Positions 12,101 through 27,100 of a stretch of 64,000 bases of DNA are shown one piece after another. The position numbers and the translations under genes were made by a program. Within the stretch, counting starts at the first letter, position 1; every line of letters begins with the position of its first letter. The DNA is from Flabesymbios commensalis (lineage: Eukaryota; Annelida; Polychaeta; Terebellida; Flabelligeridae). The notes under the pieces were generated by a model. The model was not told the DNA's origin, did not search any database, and saw nothing but the letters and a program-made list of their open reading frames with translations. The stretch spans positions 20,964,553-21,028,552 of the forward strand of contig OZ024915.1 in the NCBI GenBank assembly GCA_964017125.1. The letters are read 5' to 3'.

Positions 12101-15100
12101 TTTTTACAAAATGGCGGTCATCCTAAATTTTCTCATTGTCACTAAATTCCCATTGATAAACGTTTGATAATTATTTTAGAAATCATGGATTTTCTAATTC
12201 CCTGTTAGAAATACATAACCAGTGACATATTGCCCGGAGTTGAGTGGGGGAAGCGGGGTCAGTTGAGCCAATTTTTACAAACGTCCCAACAAAATCCAAA
12301 TATTTCTGTATCGCACATATATTTCATGATATATTCAGTAGGAGTCTTCACCCGGGGATAAGGTGACACCTGCTTCCTTTATCATTTTTTGCCAGGGAGT
12401 GGAGTTTTGGTTCAGTAATGTTAGGCCTAGTTAACAGCAACGTTTCTTGAAGATGTCACCGCCTTCGGTTCATTTCTATGTTTCATACATTCCACTATCA
12501 TGACTATGAGAATATAATTATGTTATTTTTCTAATTTCGTGATGTCATAATTATGACCTTATCATTAACCTCAGATGACATTCAAACCATGTGTATACTT
12601 CGACCTATGTCATATAGCATCAATATCAGCATATGATATAAAAAAATAACGATTAATATCAACAAAATATGTAAAAAAAAACACTTTAAAAATTATGCAA
12701 AGGTTACTCGGCGACTGTATACCGCATCTACGACAACACCCTTAGCATAAGTTAGGCACAGAAGTATTTTTTGTTGTCTTGAAAAGTAACCGACTGTGAT
12801 AGTCAAAATCAGTATTGTTTTATGTCCTGGAGTGAATTGCATTCGAAAAAACAAACAAAGTAACGATAAAATTATTAATTGGAGATAAACATATACTATA
12901 ATGGCATATTGTAAATTATGATGTTTTAATCTAAATATCTGATTTTTTCACTTTTGCTACCCCAGATGACCTTGACTTTGACCTCTCAAATTACTTTTAA
13001 ACCATGCCTATTGTGTAGCGCATACTTAAAACTGTGTGCTATAATATCTATATCAACAAAATATCAAAATGTTTCAGATATAAGTTGAATTTAAATACTT
13101 TATTATGCAGTGTAGGCCTATAGTCATTCATAGTCATTCATTTATCTGTTTACCTGAGCGACATCTACGTGTGGATAATGGTGTACAATGTATTTTGGCA
13201 GTCCTCTTACCTTAGTGGGTAGGTTATAGCTGTTTTTTTTTACTGGAAAGAGCAAAAAATCGTCTATGGAGCCTGAATAATCATTTTATCAATGCATGGG
13301 ATGTACTACACCCGAAAACATTATTGTATAATGGAACATTTTAGTCAAAATAACTGATTTTTCCGAATTAAAATTATTATGTAAATTTAAACTTGATCAA
13401 TCGTTTAAAATGACTGTAAATTACATCTATTATTATCGTTTTTGCGACAATACTGTGTTAAGTTTCAACTTTAATTTTCAACTGACAATTATTTGTAGAC
13501 ACTTCAAAATATAATGTAATAATAAGTGTTAAAAATTAATTAGTGACATTAAATATACTGATTAATATGTGTTTATTTATTATGAAATATTAGACATGCA
13601 TGCAAATTAGGTGTATGCTAATGAGCTTATTTGCATGTTTGAATATAATACATATATGCCACAGTGAATTTCCTATAATTTTATACCTTGTTTGTATTTG
13701 TATGCCGAGTAGCTTGCAAATAAGAGCCACAAATAATGACCACGTGTAATATATATCATGAACTAAGAAGAATGTGATAACTTGTTCCTTTTGAAACTAT
13801 AATGTATGCATTTATGCAAATAAGGCCTATGCTAATTATATAATATGCTTGTTAAAACTGCCATATTACAGGAAATTAAATAACCTTTAATTTGACACAT
13901 TGTTTGTGTTTTTATGTTTAGTAGGTGTAAAGTAACATAGAAAACATCACCCTTTAGTATAACACGATAATTGATAAGAATGTGGTTGCTATGGTAACAC
14001 TTTTAATGTAAAAAACGCTCAGAATTATTCAGATTATGTCTTTGTTGTGAAAAATTCATAAAATTATGTTATATAATTACAACAACATCAATTGCTGTGA
14101 CTACAAATAAATCACATGGGAGAAACTGGTCAGTGATTAGGTTTAGGAGAGTTTTGAAAGGGTTTGTTTACAAGTTTAATATATATCACGAATTCAATAG
14201 GTGGTGACAACTTGTCATTTTTGACATTATAGCGTATGCATTTATGCAAATAAGGCATATAGTAATTATATATTTTGATATCTTAAAACTACCATGTTAA
14301 AGAAAAATAAATTACCTTCAATTTGACACATTGTTTGTGTTTTTATGTTGAGTAGATGGAAAGTAACATAGAAAACATTATCATTTGTTATAGCACAATA
14401 ATTGGTAATAACGCAGTTGCCATGGCAACACTTTAAATGTGAAAAACATTCAGAATTATACAAATTATGTTTTTGTTGTGAAGAATGCATACAATTTTGT
14501 TATTTTATACGATGAAAATCAATTATTGTGGGGATATGTTATAAATGTTATGAATTTCTTTGACAACAAGTAAATTACATGGGAGAAACTGGTCAGTTAT
14601 TAGGATTAGGAAGGTTTTGAAAGGGTTTGTTTACACCCCCGTTGCCATGGTAACCCCCGGGATGTAGAAATGCCAACAGGGCAAAAACTTACTAGTGGGG
14701 TCTCCTCTTTCATTTGAGACATATTTCAGCCTGATGCCAGGAGGGCTAATTAAACTCGAAAAATTAGGGTCCTGGCCGCTCCCCTATTAGATTAACTAAG
14801 CATCCACCACAAATCATTTTAACAATTTTGGTTGAATTTATTTGGTCTGAATTAGCTTGAAAACGCATATATAGGCCTATGGTCCCGGCAGCATAAGGGT
14901 TAATAGAGGTTAAATCAATCGCATGCCACAGTCGGAACTCCCGTCTTATGGTTCAGATATGGAATACTTGCTAACCCGTAACACGTTGTCACTGGTGGGG
15001 GGGGGGGGGGGTCTTGGAGGTGGCTTCTGCTAAACTAATACATTTATCTTAAAATGAGTTCATTAGCTGACATTATGACAAATAAAGACGTTGTTTTCAC

Positions 15101-18100
15101 GTGTAAAGATTATGATAAATTATAACTAAATTAGGCTCATCCAAATGGTATTACATTAGTAATTATATTATTTTTATTATTATTTATGTATACGTACTTT
15201 CATAAAAGTAATTATTGTTGTTTTCTCCACTGCCCTATGAGGAAGTTCTCTAAGCCATCATTAAGGCTCAGGGCTTATAAAATGTCATGCCCGGCTGCCC
15301 GGGACAGTCCTGTTTGAAAGCAGGGCAGAGCAAAAATTGCACCAGGCTGTCCTGCCAGGCCGTGGCTTTAAGCATGTTAAGTATATCTAGCCACTCGTAC
15401 TGCATTGAAAAACTTTTGTTTGCCTACCTACCTACCTACCGCTTCCTGTTTGGGCACATCGAGGTCAAAAACAGAAATTTCTTCGCTATAATTAAAATAC
15501 TCCACCAAACATTTTCTTCTCTCTTGGGAAGTGGGATGCGGCCAATTCTGATTGTTATGTGAATACTTGTATGTGGTATATTTACTACTGTTACTGTATT
15601 GCAGGGCATTTATTGGACGCCTTGATGTATCTGAAATCTAATTCTCTCGTCTATACATATGTACATATTTTTCGGTAGATGTCTCAGAAAGCTGGGGATT
15701 TTGCTGTATTTCGTTGCAAAAGAACAAGTGTTGGTCTTTTTCACAGTGTTGTATTTTTGGGCACTTTTTGCTTAGTAGCAGCTCAGTCAGCTTTAGTCAA
15801 ATAATACTTCCTGACATGTCAGCATTTACAAAAAATAGTCACTATGATTTTTAATGGATGAAAGTACTTACCGTACCTACATATATTATTTATTGTAGGG
15901 AGGTCCAGCAGGATATGGAGCACCTCCGGGAGGTCAGCCAGGTTATGGAGCACCACCGGGCCAGCCTGGGTTCGCAGGACAACCAGGATTTGGTGCCCCT
16001 CCAGGACAACCAGGATTTGCGCCACAACCAGGAGCTCAACCACCACCAGGCCAGCCATATGGTCAGATTAATTTGCTAATCCTGGAACTGCTAACCAAGC
16101 TATTAAAGCCTCCCCCCTCCCCCAACTCAAGATAATTTGGCTGAATTTTGTGTTTTGTAAAACCATATTTTCAAGTAGGGGCCTACCAGGTAACTGTTTT
16201 TGCATTGGAAGTCGCCTGGGGCCAGTTTCTGTATCGTACTTAAGTAAAAAGTGTTAATTTTGTACTTGAGTAAGTTACAGAAACTGACCCCTGCGGCCGA
16301 TTTCTACAGCATACTTAAAGGAAAAAATAAACTTTTTACTTAAGTATGCTATGTAAACCAGCCCACTTCATTATTTACTTAAGTAGGTTAAAGAAACCGG
16401 TTTCTGTAACGTACTGACATTTTTTACTTAAGTACAATACAGAAACCGACCCCTGTTCACATTCCCTTGTAAGTGTGCTTTACTAATCTTTGTTTATTTG
16501 AATGTTCTGAAACTTGATCCACACGTTCATTTTACAAGTTTGAAAATGGCGCAGATCAGTTTCAAAATATTAAAAACTTTGATTGGAGTGAAAAATAAAT
16601 GTATCCTGCACAAACATTTATGACTGTGACTAAGTAGGATGAAAGTAATTAATATTATTCGATTCCACTTACTATTTTTTTTATACATTACCATTTCAGT
16701 TGTATACATGTAATAGATGTTTCCTTTTTAAAGACACAGAAGTGTAATTGACAATAGATTTGACATTTGACATAAAATGAACATAACTTGATTTCTTATT
16801 TTAACAGGAGGCATGGCAGTTAGTCCAGATGTTCAACAATGGTTTATGGCTGTTGATTCAGATCGATCAGGGAAGATAAGCTTTCTTGAGCTTCAACAAG
16901 CCCTAACGAATGCCAACTGGAGTCACTTTAATGCTGAAACTTGCAAGTTGATGATAGGCAAGTACTGTATATGACAAAATGTTCAGAGCCATTTGTATGC
17001 CGATCCTGCCACACCTCACAACATAATCCTGTTGACATTCACAATCTTACTAAAAATATATATATGCTACATGGTGTATGAGGCATACCAGAAAGTAGGC
17101 AGTATGAAAATATGTTAAGTTCTTAACAGATTAAGTGAGTACAGTAAGTATAACTTGGTATGGACAGCCATCCTTGGGACACTGGAAACGTGGCCTCTCA
17201 AGACAAGTGGCTGCCCATAGGAGGTTCATTTGTATTGGCAGTTTTGAGGAATAGCCACTTAAAGTGAATACGACAGGCTTTATTAGATGAATTTATGTTA
17301 TTTATAAACCCATTCGAAAACAACTCCCCACCATATTAAACCTCTCCAGTGACATCGCCAAGAGTTCAGGGGGATATCCCCAGATTTTTCGAGAGCCGCG
17401 TGATTGGCCGACGCCATCTTTTGATGACGTACCACATACATAGCTGGGAGTTTCCTCACTTGTCAAAATGGCCACTGTTCAATGGGAGGAGAACGATCAG
17501 CGAAGATTGCGAGATCGAATTTGTCGTTCTCGAATGTGACATCGATGCTGTTGACAACGAAAATCATTCGGTAGATTACTTGGGTATTGAAACATACCAG
17601 TTTGAGCCCGAGACGTCATCTGACTGCACCGTTTCAGCATCAGATTCAGTCAACAACACTGTCAACAGACTCGGAACAGACACAACAGAAACAGACTCAG
17701 ACGGCGCCGGTAAAGTCAGCACTAGAGCAGGTTAGTACAACTCGACTACAAAATGTACAAGTAAGCCTAGCCCTAGGCCTATGACTATGTGTAATTGATT
17801 ATTTTTGCCGTCAAATGAATCAGGATCGCATGATTTTCGGTGATTCCGCCGTCAATTCTAAATCGATTTCCTACAAATTTTGCAAAGCCTAAACACTGCT
17901 AAACCAAGTAAACGCGATTTTCTATTCAAATCCTAACACTAACACTAGGCCTACACTACAGCCCTGAAAATTTCGTATTTCAAAAGTTAGACCATTTGAC
18001 ATGTAATGAATTTAAATTACGACGTCCCTCTATAACCCCATTAAACTAATTCTAGAATTTTATTACATGGCAAATGATCCAACTTTTGAAATATAATTTT

Positions 18101-21100
18101 GTGAATTTTTTACCCAGGGCTGTTAGACTAGTGTTAGGATTTTAATAGAAAATAGCCTTTGCAAAATTTCAAGGAAATCGGTTCAAAATTGACGAAGAGC
18201 CTGCGATCCTGGTTCATCAATTTTAATTTGACGGCGAGTAAAACTCTATACCCAAAGTCACATTAAAAGTGATCAATCAGGATCGCATGTTTTTCGCTGA
18301 TTTCTCGGTCAATTATCAACCGATTTTCATGAAATTTTGTAACAATCATATTTCAACAGAATCCTAATATCCCTGAAAATTTCTTAAAATTATATATCGT
18401 ATTTTAAAAGTTAGACCATTTGACATGTAATAAATTGATATTACTACGTCCTTCTATAAAGCCATTAGACCAATTCTAGAATTTTATTACATGTCAAATG
18501 TTCTAACTTTTGAAATATTTAATATAATTTAGCGAAATTTTTACCGCTGTTAGGATTTGAATAGAAAATGGCCTTTGCAAAATTTCAAGAAAATCGGTTT
18601 CAGAATTGACGGAGAAATCCCGGAAAATCATGCGATCCTGGTTAATTTGACGGCGAGTATAGATAATATAGTCCCTACAGCATAAACTATTTTATTCATA
18701 TCACATTTATCAGGTACCACTCATTTAGAACAGTAGACCCCTATATCGGAAATGTGGAATGAACTATTATTTTAGGCCTGAACCTGAGAGCTTAAGTTAT
18801 AAACAGGTCGGGGACGACCGCAGATTGTAGTACGTACTTCGTTTGACGGACGACCGTTGTTTGACGTACGATCAATGTACTTTGTTCCACGGACGGCCGT
18901 TGTTTGACGTACGGCCGACCTTGTCCTTCCATTGTATTACGGCATTACCTATTAGATGGATCACAAAGTGTCACTGTCTGTGTCACTGATTCAGTTCTAA
19001 GCAACCAAGGCATTGGCATTGTTACATGTGTTAATTGCTAATTATTAATAATCTAGTTTTTTTTACCAAGATATCTAGACTATAGGTCGTACGGCAACGC
19101 CCAATATCTTGAATTATTTGGTGATTATAATTATTTTTCAACTCCATTCCACTTTGCAAGTTATAAAGCGACTCTTTCTGACAATTTTTCTGCAAAAAAT
19201 ACTTTACATCGCATGATCCTTTCTTTGTCATGTGTGATGACAGGTGCAAGTCATTCATCGTTAGAGCGTTGGGTGATATTATGTGAAATTTGGGAATATC
19301 GGTATATATAACATAGAAAGGATTTTGCAAGTTAAAATAATTTTCAAAGAAAAAATATTTATAGAGATCGCCGGACATTTTAGTGTCAGAGTTAAATAAA
19401 AAATAATTAAAAAATTAGCCAGTAAATATTTTTTTAAATGGCGAAAAACGTTGTTTGCGATATCGGTGTATGACCTATAGACATGATAGACTAGACCATA
19501 TATAGTATTAGTCTTATTATAATGTTCCAAAGTTAGTACAATCTTACTAGGATATTGAAGAATTAAATTTTGAAATTATGATGTCCCTCTATAAACAAAC
19601 CCATTAAGATTAACCCCTACAATGCTGAATTATTTTTGTTTAAACCATGGAGACCAAAGGGTTTTTAGGCCTCAGCCAAAATTTTGGAGGATGCCTATTG
19701 TCGTCACCAGGCGCGTCCGTCCGTCTGTCCGCCACTTTTAGCACTATAACTTGTTTCGCATAACTGGGATGCACATTAAACTTCACATACAGGGTAATCA
19801 TGACTAAAGCTTGACTAATTTCACATTTGACCTTTCTGTGACCCCTATGACCTTGACTTTTTCCGATAGACAATTTTTCTCGTTGATGCGATTCACTCAA
19901 CATTTTTTATGTATCGCTCTTAAATTTATACCATATATCCATTTCACTAATAGCTCGGATGATTTCGAAATTGGCCAAGATAATATCAAGATAATATCTG
20001 GAAAACCAGACCAGATAGCTAGACCATTACTGATCTTCTGATCAACAATTTTTCTCGTTAATGTGATTCACTCAACATTTTTTTATTCTGATCAACAATT
20101 TTTCTTGTTAATGTGATTCACTCAACATTTTTTTATTTTTCGCTCCCAAATTTATACCATATATCCATTTCACTAATAGCTCGGATGATTTCGAAATTGG
20201 CCAAGATTCGAACAGAAACTAGGTCATGGCGGCCAAAATGGCCGATTATCGGCCATTATTTTTTTAAAAGGGTAATATCTGGAAAATCTACCAGATAGCT
20301 AGACCATTACTATAGAACAAAATGTGCAGTTCCAGGTAGGGATATACCATGAAAAATTTCAACATGATAAAATTCAAAATGGCCAACTTGCGGCCACTTC
20401 CGATCGACAATTTTCCTCGTCAACGCGATTCACTCAACATTTTTTTATGATTCGCTACAAACCTTACAATTTATTTTATAGTAATGGTGTAGCTATCTTG
20501 AGCGGTTTTCATGATATTCCGAAATTTATCAGGCATGTCGAGGTAAATAATGGCCGATAAGTGGCCATTTTGAATTTGATCGAGTTGAAATTTTTCAAGA
20601 TGCATCCTCTCCTGAAATCTACAATTTGTTTTATAGTAATCATGGTAATGGTGTAGCTATCTCGAGCGGTTTTCATGATATTCCGCAAAATATTTCAGTC
20701 GGATTTACTGATGTTATAAATCAGGTCAAAGTGCCGAGTCAACTTCAAGGTCAAGGTCCAAAAACCTGAAAAGGCACAACTAGGGTCCTTGGAGATCATG
20801 TAGGTGCAATATTACTGTAATCAGCTCATTAGTTTTCGAGATCTGCTCCGGAAATGAAGTGTGTGTCAAAGTGTCTAAATAGGTCATAGTTCTGAACCAA
20901 AAGTAGGTCAAAGTTCATATACCCCAAAAGGCACAACTAGACCCCCTATAGGTGTTGTGTGTAAAATTCGAGGACAATCGGACAAGTACATTCTGAGATA
21001 TGCTCCGGAAAAGCAATGTTCACAGACAGCCCAACGGCCCAACGCCGTAACATCATTTTCTCTGTGACCTTGCGTATTGAATTTAGATTTAAAATATTTT

Positions 21101-24100
21101 AACCTGTCCATAATGATTATCCACCTGGAAGTAAGCCACATACCAAAATTTGTTATCCTAGCTTTATGCTTATTTTCTTACAAAGTTATAGGGCCAAAAA
21201 AAAATATATGTTTGTTTCCGATTTGTTGTCATTTTAATCAGTGGGTAGGTAGGAAATTTATTTTATTTTATTTTTTATTTTATTTTTTGTCACTTCAACC
21301 AATCGGTAGGTAAGAATTATTTTTTATTTTATTTGGCGCCAAATTCACTTCCATGCATGTCTTATCTGTACATTAGATAATGATTTTTTGTTTTTTGGAC
21401 GCTTTTTGACCCCCCCTCTCCTTTTCGTAACGTTTTTTTAGTTACTTTGACTACAGCAAGTAAGTCATCCCTTAACTTATGGATTTCCTAAAAAAAAAAA
21501 AAAAAATTTTTTTTTTTTTTTTTTTTTTTTGGAAATCCATAAAATAAATTTGAGTCGCACATGTTTTGATAGGGTCGGTCGGAAATCGGAAACAAACAAT
21601 ATTTTTTTTAAGCCTAGGCAAAAGAGAAAAATTAAAAACTGGGACGGAGGCGGAATCCATAGCTCCCTCCGTCTCACCTACGGTGACGGCGGAAGCTAAA
21701 AATTACTGACTGCCTCTAACGGTTGCTTTTTTGTGTTCATTTCCGAACAACTTTTTCTAGTTGATTTCAAATTTGATTAGTAAATATGCAGAAATAAATC
21801 ACATTTTTGTATGCGATACTGAACAAACTTGTGTATTGCATGTAAGAAATATAATGTTTAACCCTTTAACCGCCAAATTATTCGATCTGAATTTTCACCC
21901 ACTTGAAGTTGTGTCTCGCTGACGCAAGTCACAACTTCAAGTGAGTGAAAATTATTCAGATTTGACAAAATGGAGGTCAACTATTTTCAAATATTGCTGA
22001 TTGATGTCACATTTTATCTCTTAACATGTTTAAAAGGGGTACTTAATGTGCTAATAAAAATGAAAACATGAATATATGCAGCACCGGCGGGTAAAGGGTT
22101 AATACCCGGGTTAACCATGACATAGCAACCATGAACTAACATGGAAAACTATGGTTTATCATGGTTAACCAGGGGCCAGCATGGTCACATTTCGCCTGGG
22201 CGCAGCCACTATTATATTTCTCACATACATGTACAATATTATTTTTATAAAAAATATTCTAGAAACTGAAATCAACCATTAGATAGACCGTTTTTATTGT
22301 TGTGTGTAGCAAATTGATTTATGTTGATTTATGTTTTATTTCATTCGCCAGGTGTTTACGGTGAGCAGCCTATTGAAAAAGTACCTAGTGGTTCCACAAA
22401 TGTTTATGATGTTGGCAAAGACAGACTCAATCTTGGTGTGTTGTGCCATCCACCACACCCTCGCTGTCCAGGGCATGTATGACAATGTGCAAATGGAGCA
22501 GCCACTGTACACTCAGTATGGTCCACCAGGAAGAAACATCCTAGAGAAAGTTGGGATTTAATCTGTTAATGAACCGAACCCTAAGTAAACTTTGGTGAAA
22601 AATGATTAAAATTGATGATTTAGTCTAGTGATCATGAAAGGAGATTGTGAAACTGACAGATGTGGTGACATCCCAATCGCAATGGTGGAGATTGTGAAAT
22701 TTACATCTGTGGTAATATCAATCGCAACTGTGTAAATAGTGGCAGCTATAGCTCTGATGTGTTACATTTTGACTACCAGTCACTTTACATTAAATCCATG
22801 CGACTTAGACCTGTACATGCTGTAGGTCTATCTGAAAATCAGCTTAGTTTAAATCAATTATAATCAAGATACATTATTCATTTTGAATGGCATATTATTT
22901 GGCTTAAATAAAATTTCAGGCCTGAATTTACCATTGTCATCTTCATCCACTACAAGCCGCAAATTGCTGTCACAATTCTCGGCTTGTAGTTGATGAAGAT
23001 ATGACTTGAAGTTGGTGACAAATTATCAAAAATTACCATGTATTGGTAAAACAGTTCCATGAAAATTTGTTTTCTCAAACCCCTAGTTGTAAGAAAAATT
23101 AGTCAGTTTTCAGGGATGTAAATTGATGTTTTTATGCATGCTGAGGGCTTGAAGGGTTAAAATCTGTACAAAACTGTATATACGGGCGTAGCAGGACTAA
23201 GGTTAATACATTATTCGTGGAATTATGCAGATCTCAATTTAATACACCACATGTGATTAATCTTATATTTTCGCCAAATTTCAAGAGTGCTTTTAATCAG
23301 AATGTGGCCAAGCAGGTAATCCCACAAACTATTTTTAGCCCGCCTTTTAATTAAAAAGGGTGGGCTATTGCAATTAAAGTTTGGCGTCGTCGGTGTCCGC
23401 GTTAACATTTACTTGGGTCAAGATAACTTGAAAAGTTTTTCATGTATTCTTCCCAAATTTGTTATGCATGTTGCTAATAAGCAGTTCTCGGACAAGTTCA
23501 ATAATGGCTATAAAAGAAATCAAAATGGCTGATTTATTGAGATTTTTCGCATTTTACGTCAATAATTTTACCTTATGGACGTGATGTGGCCGCAATAATA
23601 ACTTCAAGTTCAATAATCATGATAATGGCGGAAGGCTATTGTCGATTGTACTCTATTTTATGATTTATTCTACCACTTGTTTATAATAAACAAGTAAATT
23701 AAAATTTTTCTGGTGTGTCTGTGTGTTCATGTTAATGTAATTTCATCAATAGGTTGTTTGCAGTGTATTCTGTTAATAAATTAAAATCTGCTGAATTGTT
23801 TAGTTACCAGCATTTTTTCATTCATTTTAATCTGGAATTGGTACTGCAATTTCCAGCTATAAACAGACAAATGACAAAAAGTACATGTACATACTCACCT
23901 CAGAGTTATAAAATATGCATTAAGTTGAAGTTTCAAATTTTGTAAAGTAATAGTTGATTATGTTTACAGTTGAATTAAGCCTGTTAATTTATTTCACCTT
24001 CTGACAAAAAATGTAATTATACTCAAGATGTGTGATAAAAGTCCTCATTACCGGTACTCATAGTATTTTTCAAACATCATCTTCAGGATAAATAGATATC

Positions 24101-27100
24101 AGGAAGATGGTGTCCCAACTACAAAGTGGATATTTAGTTCAAATTGACATATAATTTGCAATTGTAATCTTTGAACATATACATGATCTGGGTCTAGGAA
24201 ATTAACTAAATTTTAATTTATTATAAGATTTAGATTTGAATTACTGCCACTATTAAACTTTTTCTCTTGTGGATTTATTATAATCCTAAACTAATGGAGA
24301 TTCAAACATAACATCAAAGTTTAGATAAATATTATTGATCATGTTGATACAAAGCAAAGGTTCAATTTATTTAGTATTGAGGGGTGTTTGGGTGCTTGCA
24401 TAGTATTTTTTAAATTTGAATTTCTCATTTATAAACATGATAAATGTCTTAGTTATCTCTTCCCGCTTTATTTGAATACCTACCTTTGGTATGGTTCTAT
24501 GACCTTAATAATTTTTTTGATTCTTTCAGTGTGGGAATGGACTTTAGACATCAGAGTCTGACATCTTTATTCTGACGTCTAAAGACAGTTTCCATGCTGA
24601 AGGGGTTGAATCATCTAATACTACCATATTTTTCATTCATTTGAATTCAAGGGTGAGCAGTTTCATCATCTGAGAAATTATCATGTTTAATTATTACTGA
24701 ATAAAATTTATAAAGAAGCACTCCATCCCTACTCATAATTTCAACCAAGTACTACAGATGCTGATTTATATAATATTGTTATTTGAATGTATGGAAATCA
24801 TATGTAATACATTTTATATAGAGCTGGTGTTATCAAGGTTATCTGATTATTCTGATATAACATGTATAAATTAGTTGTGTGGAAATCCTTATAAAGTATA
24901 ATTTATTAGTTTTTGGGGTGAATTGAAGAGTTCCAATAAATATTTTGTCTGATATTTTGTATAGTAATTGTATTCTATTTATTCTAATAAAACTTCCGAT
25001 TTTGTATTGTAATTGTATTTATTCTGGAAAACCCTCTGAGATTACAGGGGGATGATTATATAGGCCTAGCAGGTCATATAGTGACTTGTACATGTATGAT
25101 CGTGGGATTTTTTTTAATTCAGAGGTGTTGGCGTTTATTGGAATATGGGCTTTTATTATGAAAATAGTAACTTAAAAAAAAACATCAATTAGCCGGCGCA
25201 GGTCGAGGGGGGTGGTTTGTTACAAGGCCACCTTTTTTTAGGCAAATTATTTCAAAAGTCCCCTGAACCAGCCTGATTATGCAAAAAACACCCACATACC
25301 TTCCTTTTTCAAATCCCAGATCCGCCCCTGATTAGGCTTTAGCTTTATCATGTTTAGCGGGACGGCATTTCTGACTTAAATCCTCTGTGACTTAAATCCT
25401 CCGGTTGACCCAGACGACAAATGCAAACAGTTTTGGAACTATGAGTCAGATTACGAATATGTTTGAAGCGCCTCTGAGCTCGGATCACTGAGGATTTAGG
25501 CGCTATGGAAGTTTATTATTATGTCATTGAGTGACTGTTCAGTAGCAGATCCAGGATCTGAAGAAAGAGGGGGCAGTGTTTTATGTGGCATATTTTGTCC
25601 AAATTAATATATTTAAAAAAAAAATTGGCAAAAATAGGGGGCGCCACCCCCCCCCCTCGATCGGCAAAATAATTAATATGTGACATCCAAAGACAGGATT
25701 TTGTAAAATTTTCCTCTGACTTCAATTTAATTAGCCGACCCTATAGACTTAAAAAAATACAGAGTTTTACATTTTTAATTTCTTCGCCAACAAGTGGTAG
25801 CCTACATTGCATTGTTGGAGAATGGTTCAAAATTAAAATTAGCTTTCCTTTAATTATTGAAATAATCAATAGGCCTAGATGTCTAGTTAATTCTCAGCGA
25901 TTTTCATGAAAGTGAAAATTCCAGTGGCCATGAGTGAATATTTCAAAATTAGAGTCCTATAGGCTAGTATCTGACTTTGCCGTTTCGCCCTCTCCGAGGC
26001 CGTGGATGGATGTATTTGCTTTACCCAAAAAATTCAACATGGCGGTGATTGAGAGCAATCCCGACCCCAAGGTCCGAAAAATGTCCATAACTTTTTAATG
26101 ACTGTGCGACCTCTGAGCTAAAGCATGCGGGCATGGAACTGAAATGTTACTGATTACCCCCCGATATTTTCCGATATGACAGTCCAAAGAAATGTCCCAC
26201 GATTTTGTACGCGGTAAATCTGGCTGAAACCTGTTTCAGCCACTGGGGCTTGTATCTGACTGACATGTCTGAGAATAAACCTGCATGAAGTTAATGGTTC
26301 ACTAACAGTAACCACTCAGTCAGTCAGTCCACTGGTAACAATCTTCGAAAGAAACCAAATTTTTTTTGTCTTCAATTATAGGCCTACCACCCTCCCCCCC
26401 CCCCAAATAACAGTCAGGTTTCCGTCATTAAGTAGGCCCTAATGAATGGCTGTCACTGTCAGCCAACCAGTAGGCCTAACCATTTCCAGTGGGTTCCAGT
26501 GTTGTTCATTCACTCACTGTCACCGTTGCCGCGTGGGCGATAATATGTTAAGCGGGATGACCCATTTTGACAGCGAACAGAAATTAAGTCTTATCGCCAA
26601 TTAATAAGATAATATCTTGCTTGTACTAAACATGGAATAAACTGTGTGTTTTTGTAATCAAATAAACACACCTGTCCATGCTGTCGGGACTGAAATGTGT
26701 TTTGGTGGGGTAAAACCGGCCCGCAAATCGAGCAAGTGTGTTGACCGCAAGATGACAGTGACACTGTTGACAGCATAGTCACAGTGTCACAGTGTGAGTG
26801 TGATGTTGTGAAACTGAAAGCCAGCTCGACACTCTCTTTCATCTTAATTGTTATGTTACATCCGATATAAATAATAATAAACTCAGAGGAATGGGATAGA
26901 CTAATTATATTTGTATAAAATACTGACAAAAATAGGTTTTTATTCCTAAAAATGTAAAATTGGGCGTGTAAAATATCGTAACAGTCTGTAGTCTAGACTA
27001 TGAATCTGTCGTCTGCTAAAATCGTCATGTTGGTGGCGATTTTTCGGTCGCTTAAAATTGAATTTATCTTCTTCACTGCCTTCCATAATTTTGCCTATTG

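Noticed and set aside
15819-16079. Alternative frames over peflin exon 2 on both strands
   Set aside because: They are shadows of the Gly/Pro/Gln-rich exon and do not join other exons in frame.
26591-26929. 112-codon minus frame
   Set aside because: No domain, no splice partners and ordinary AT-rich composition.
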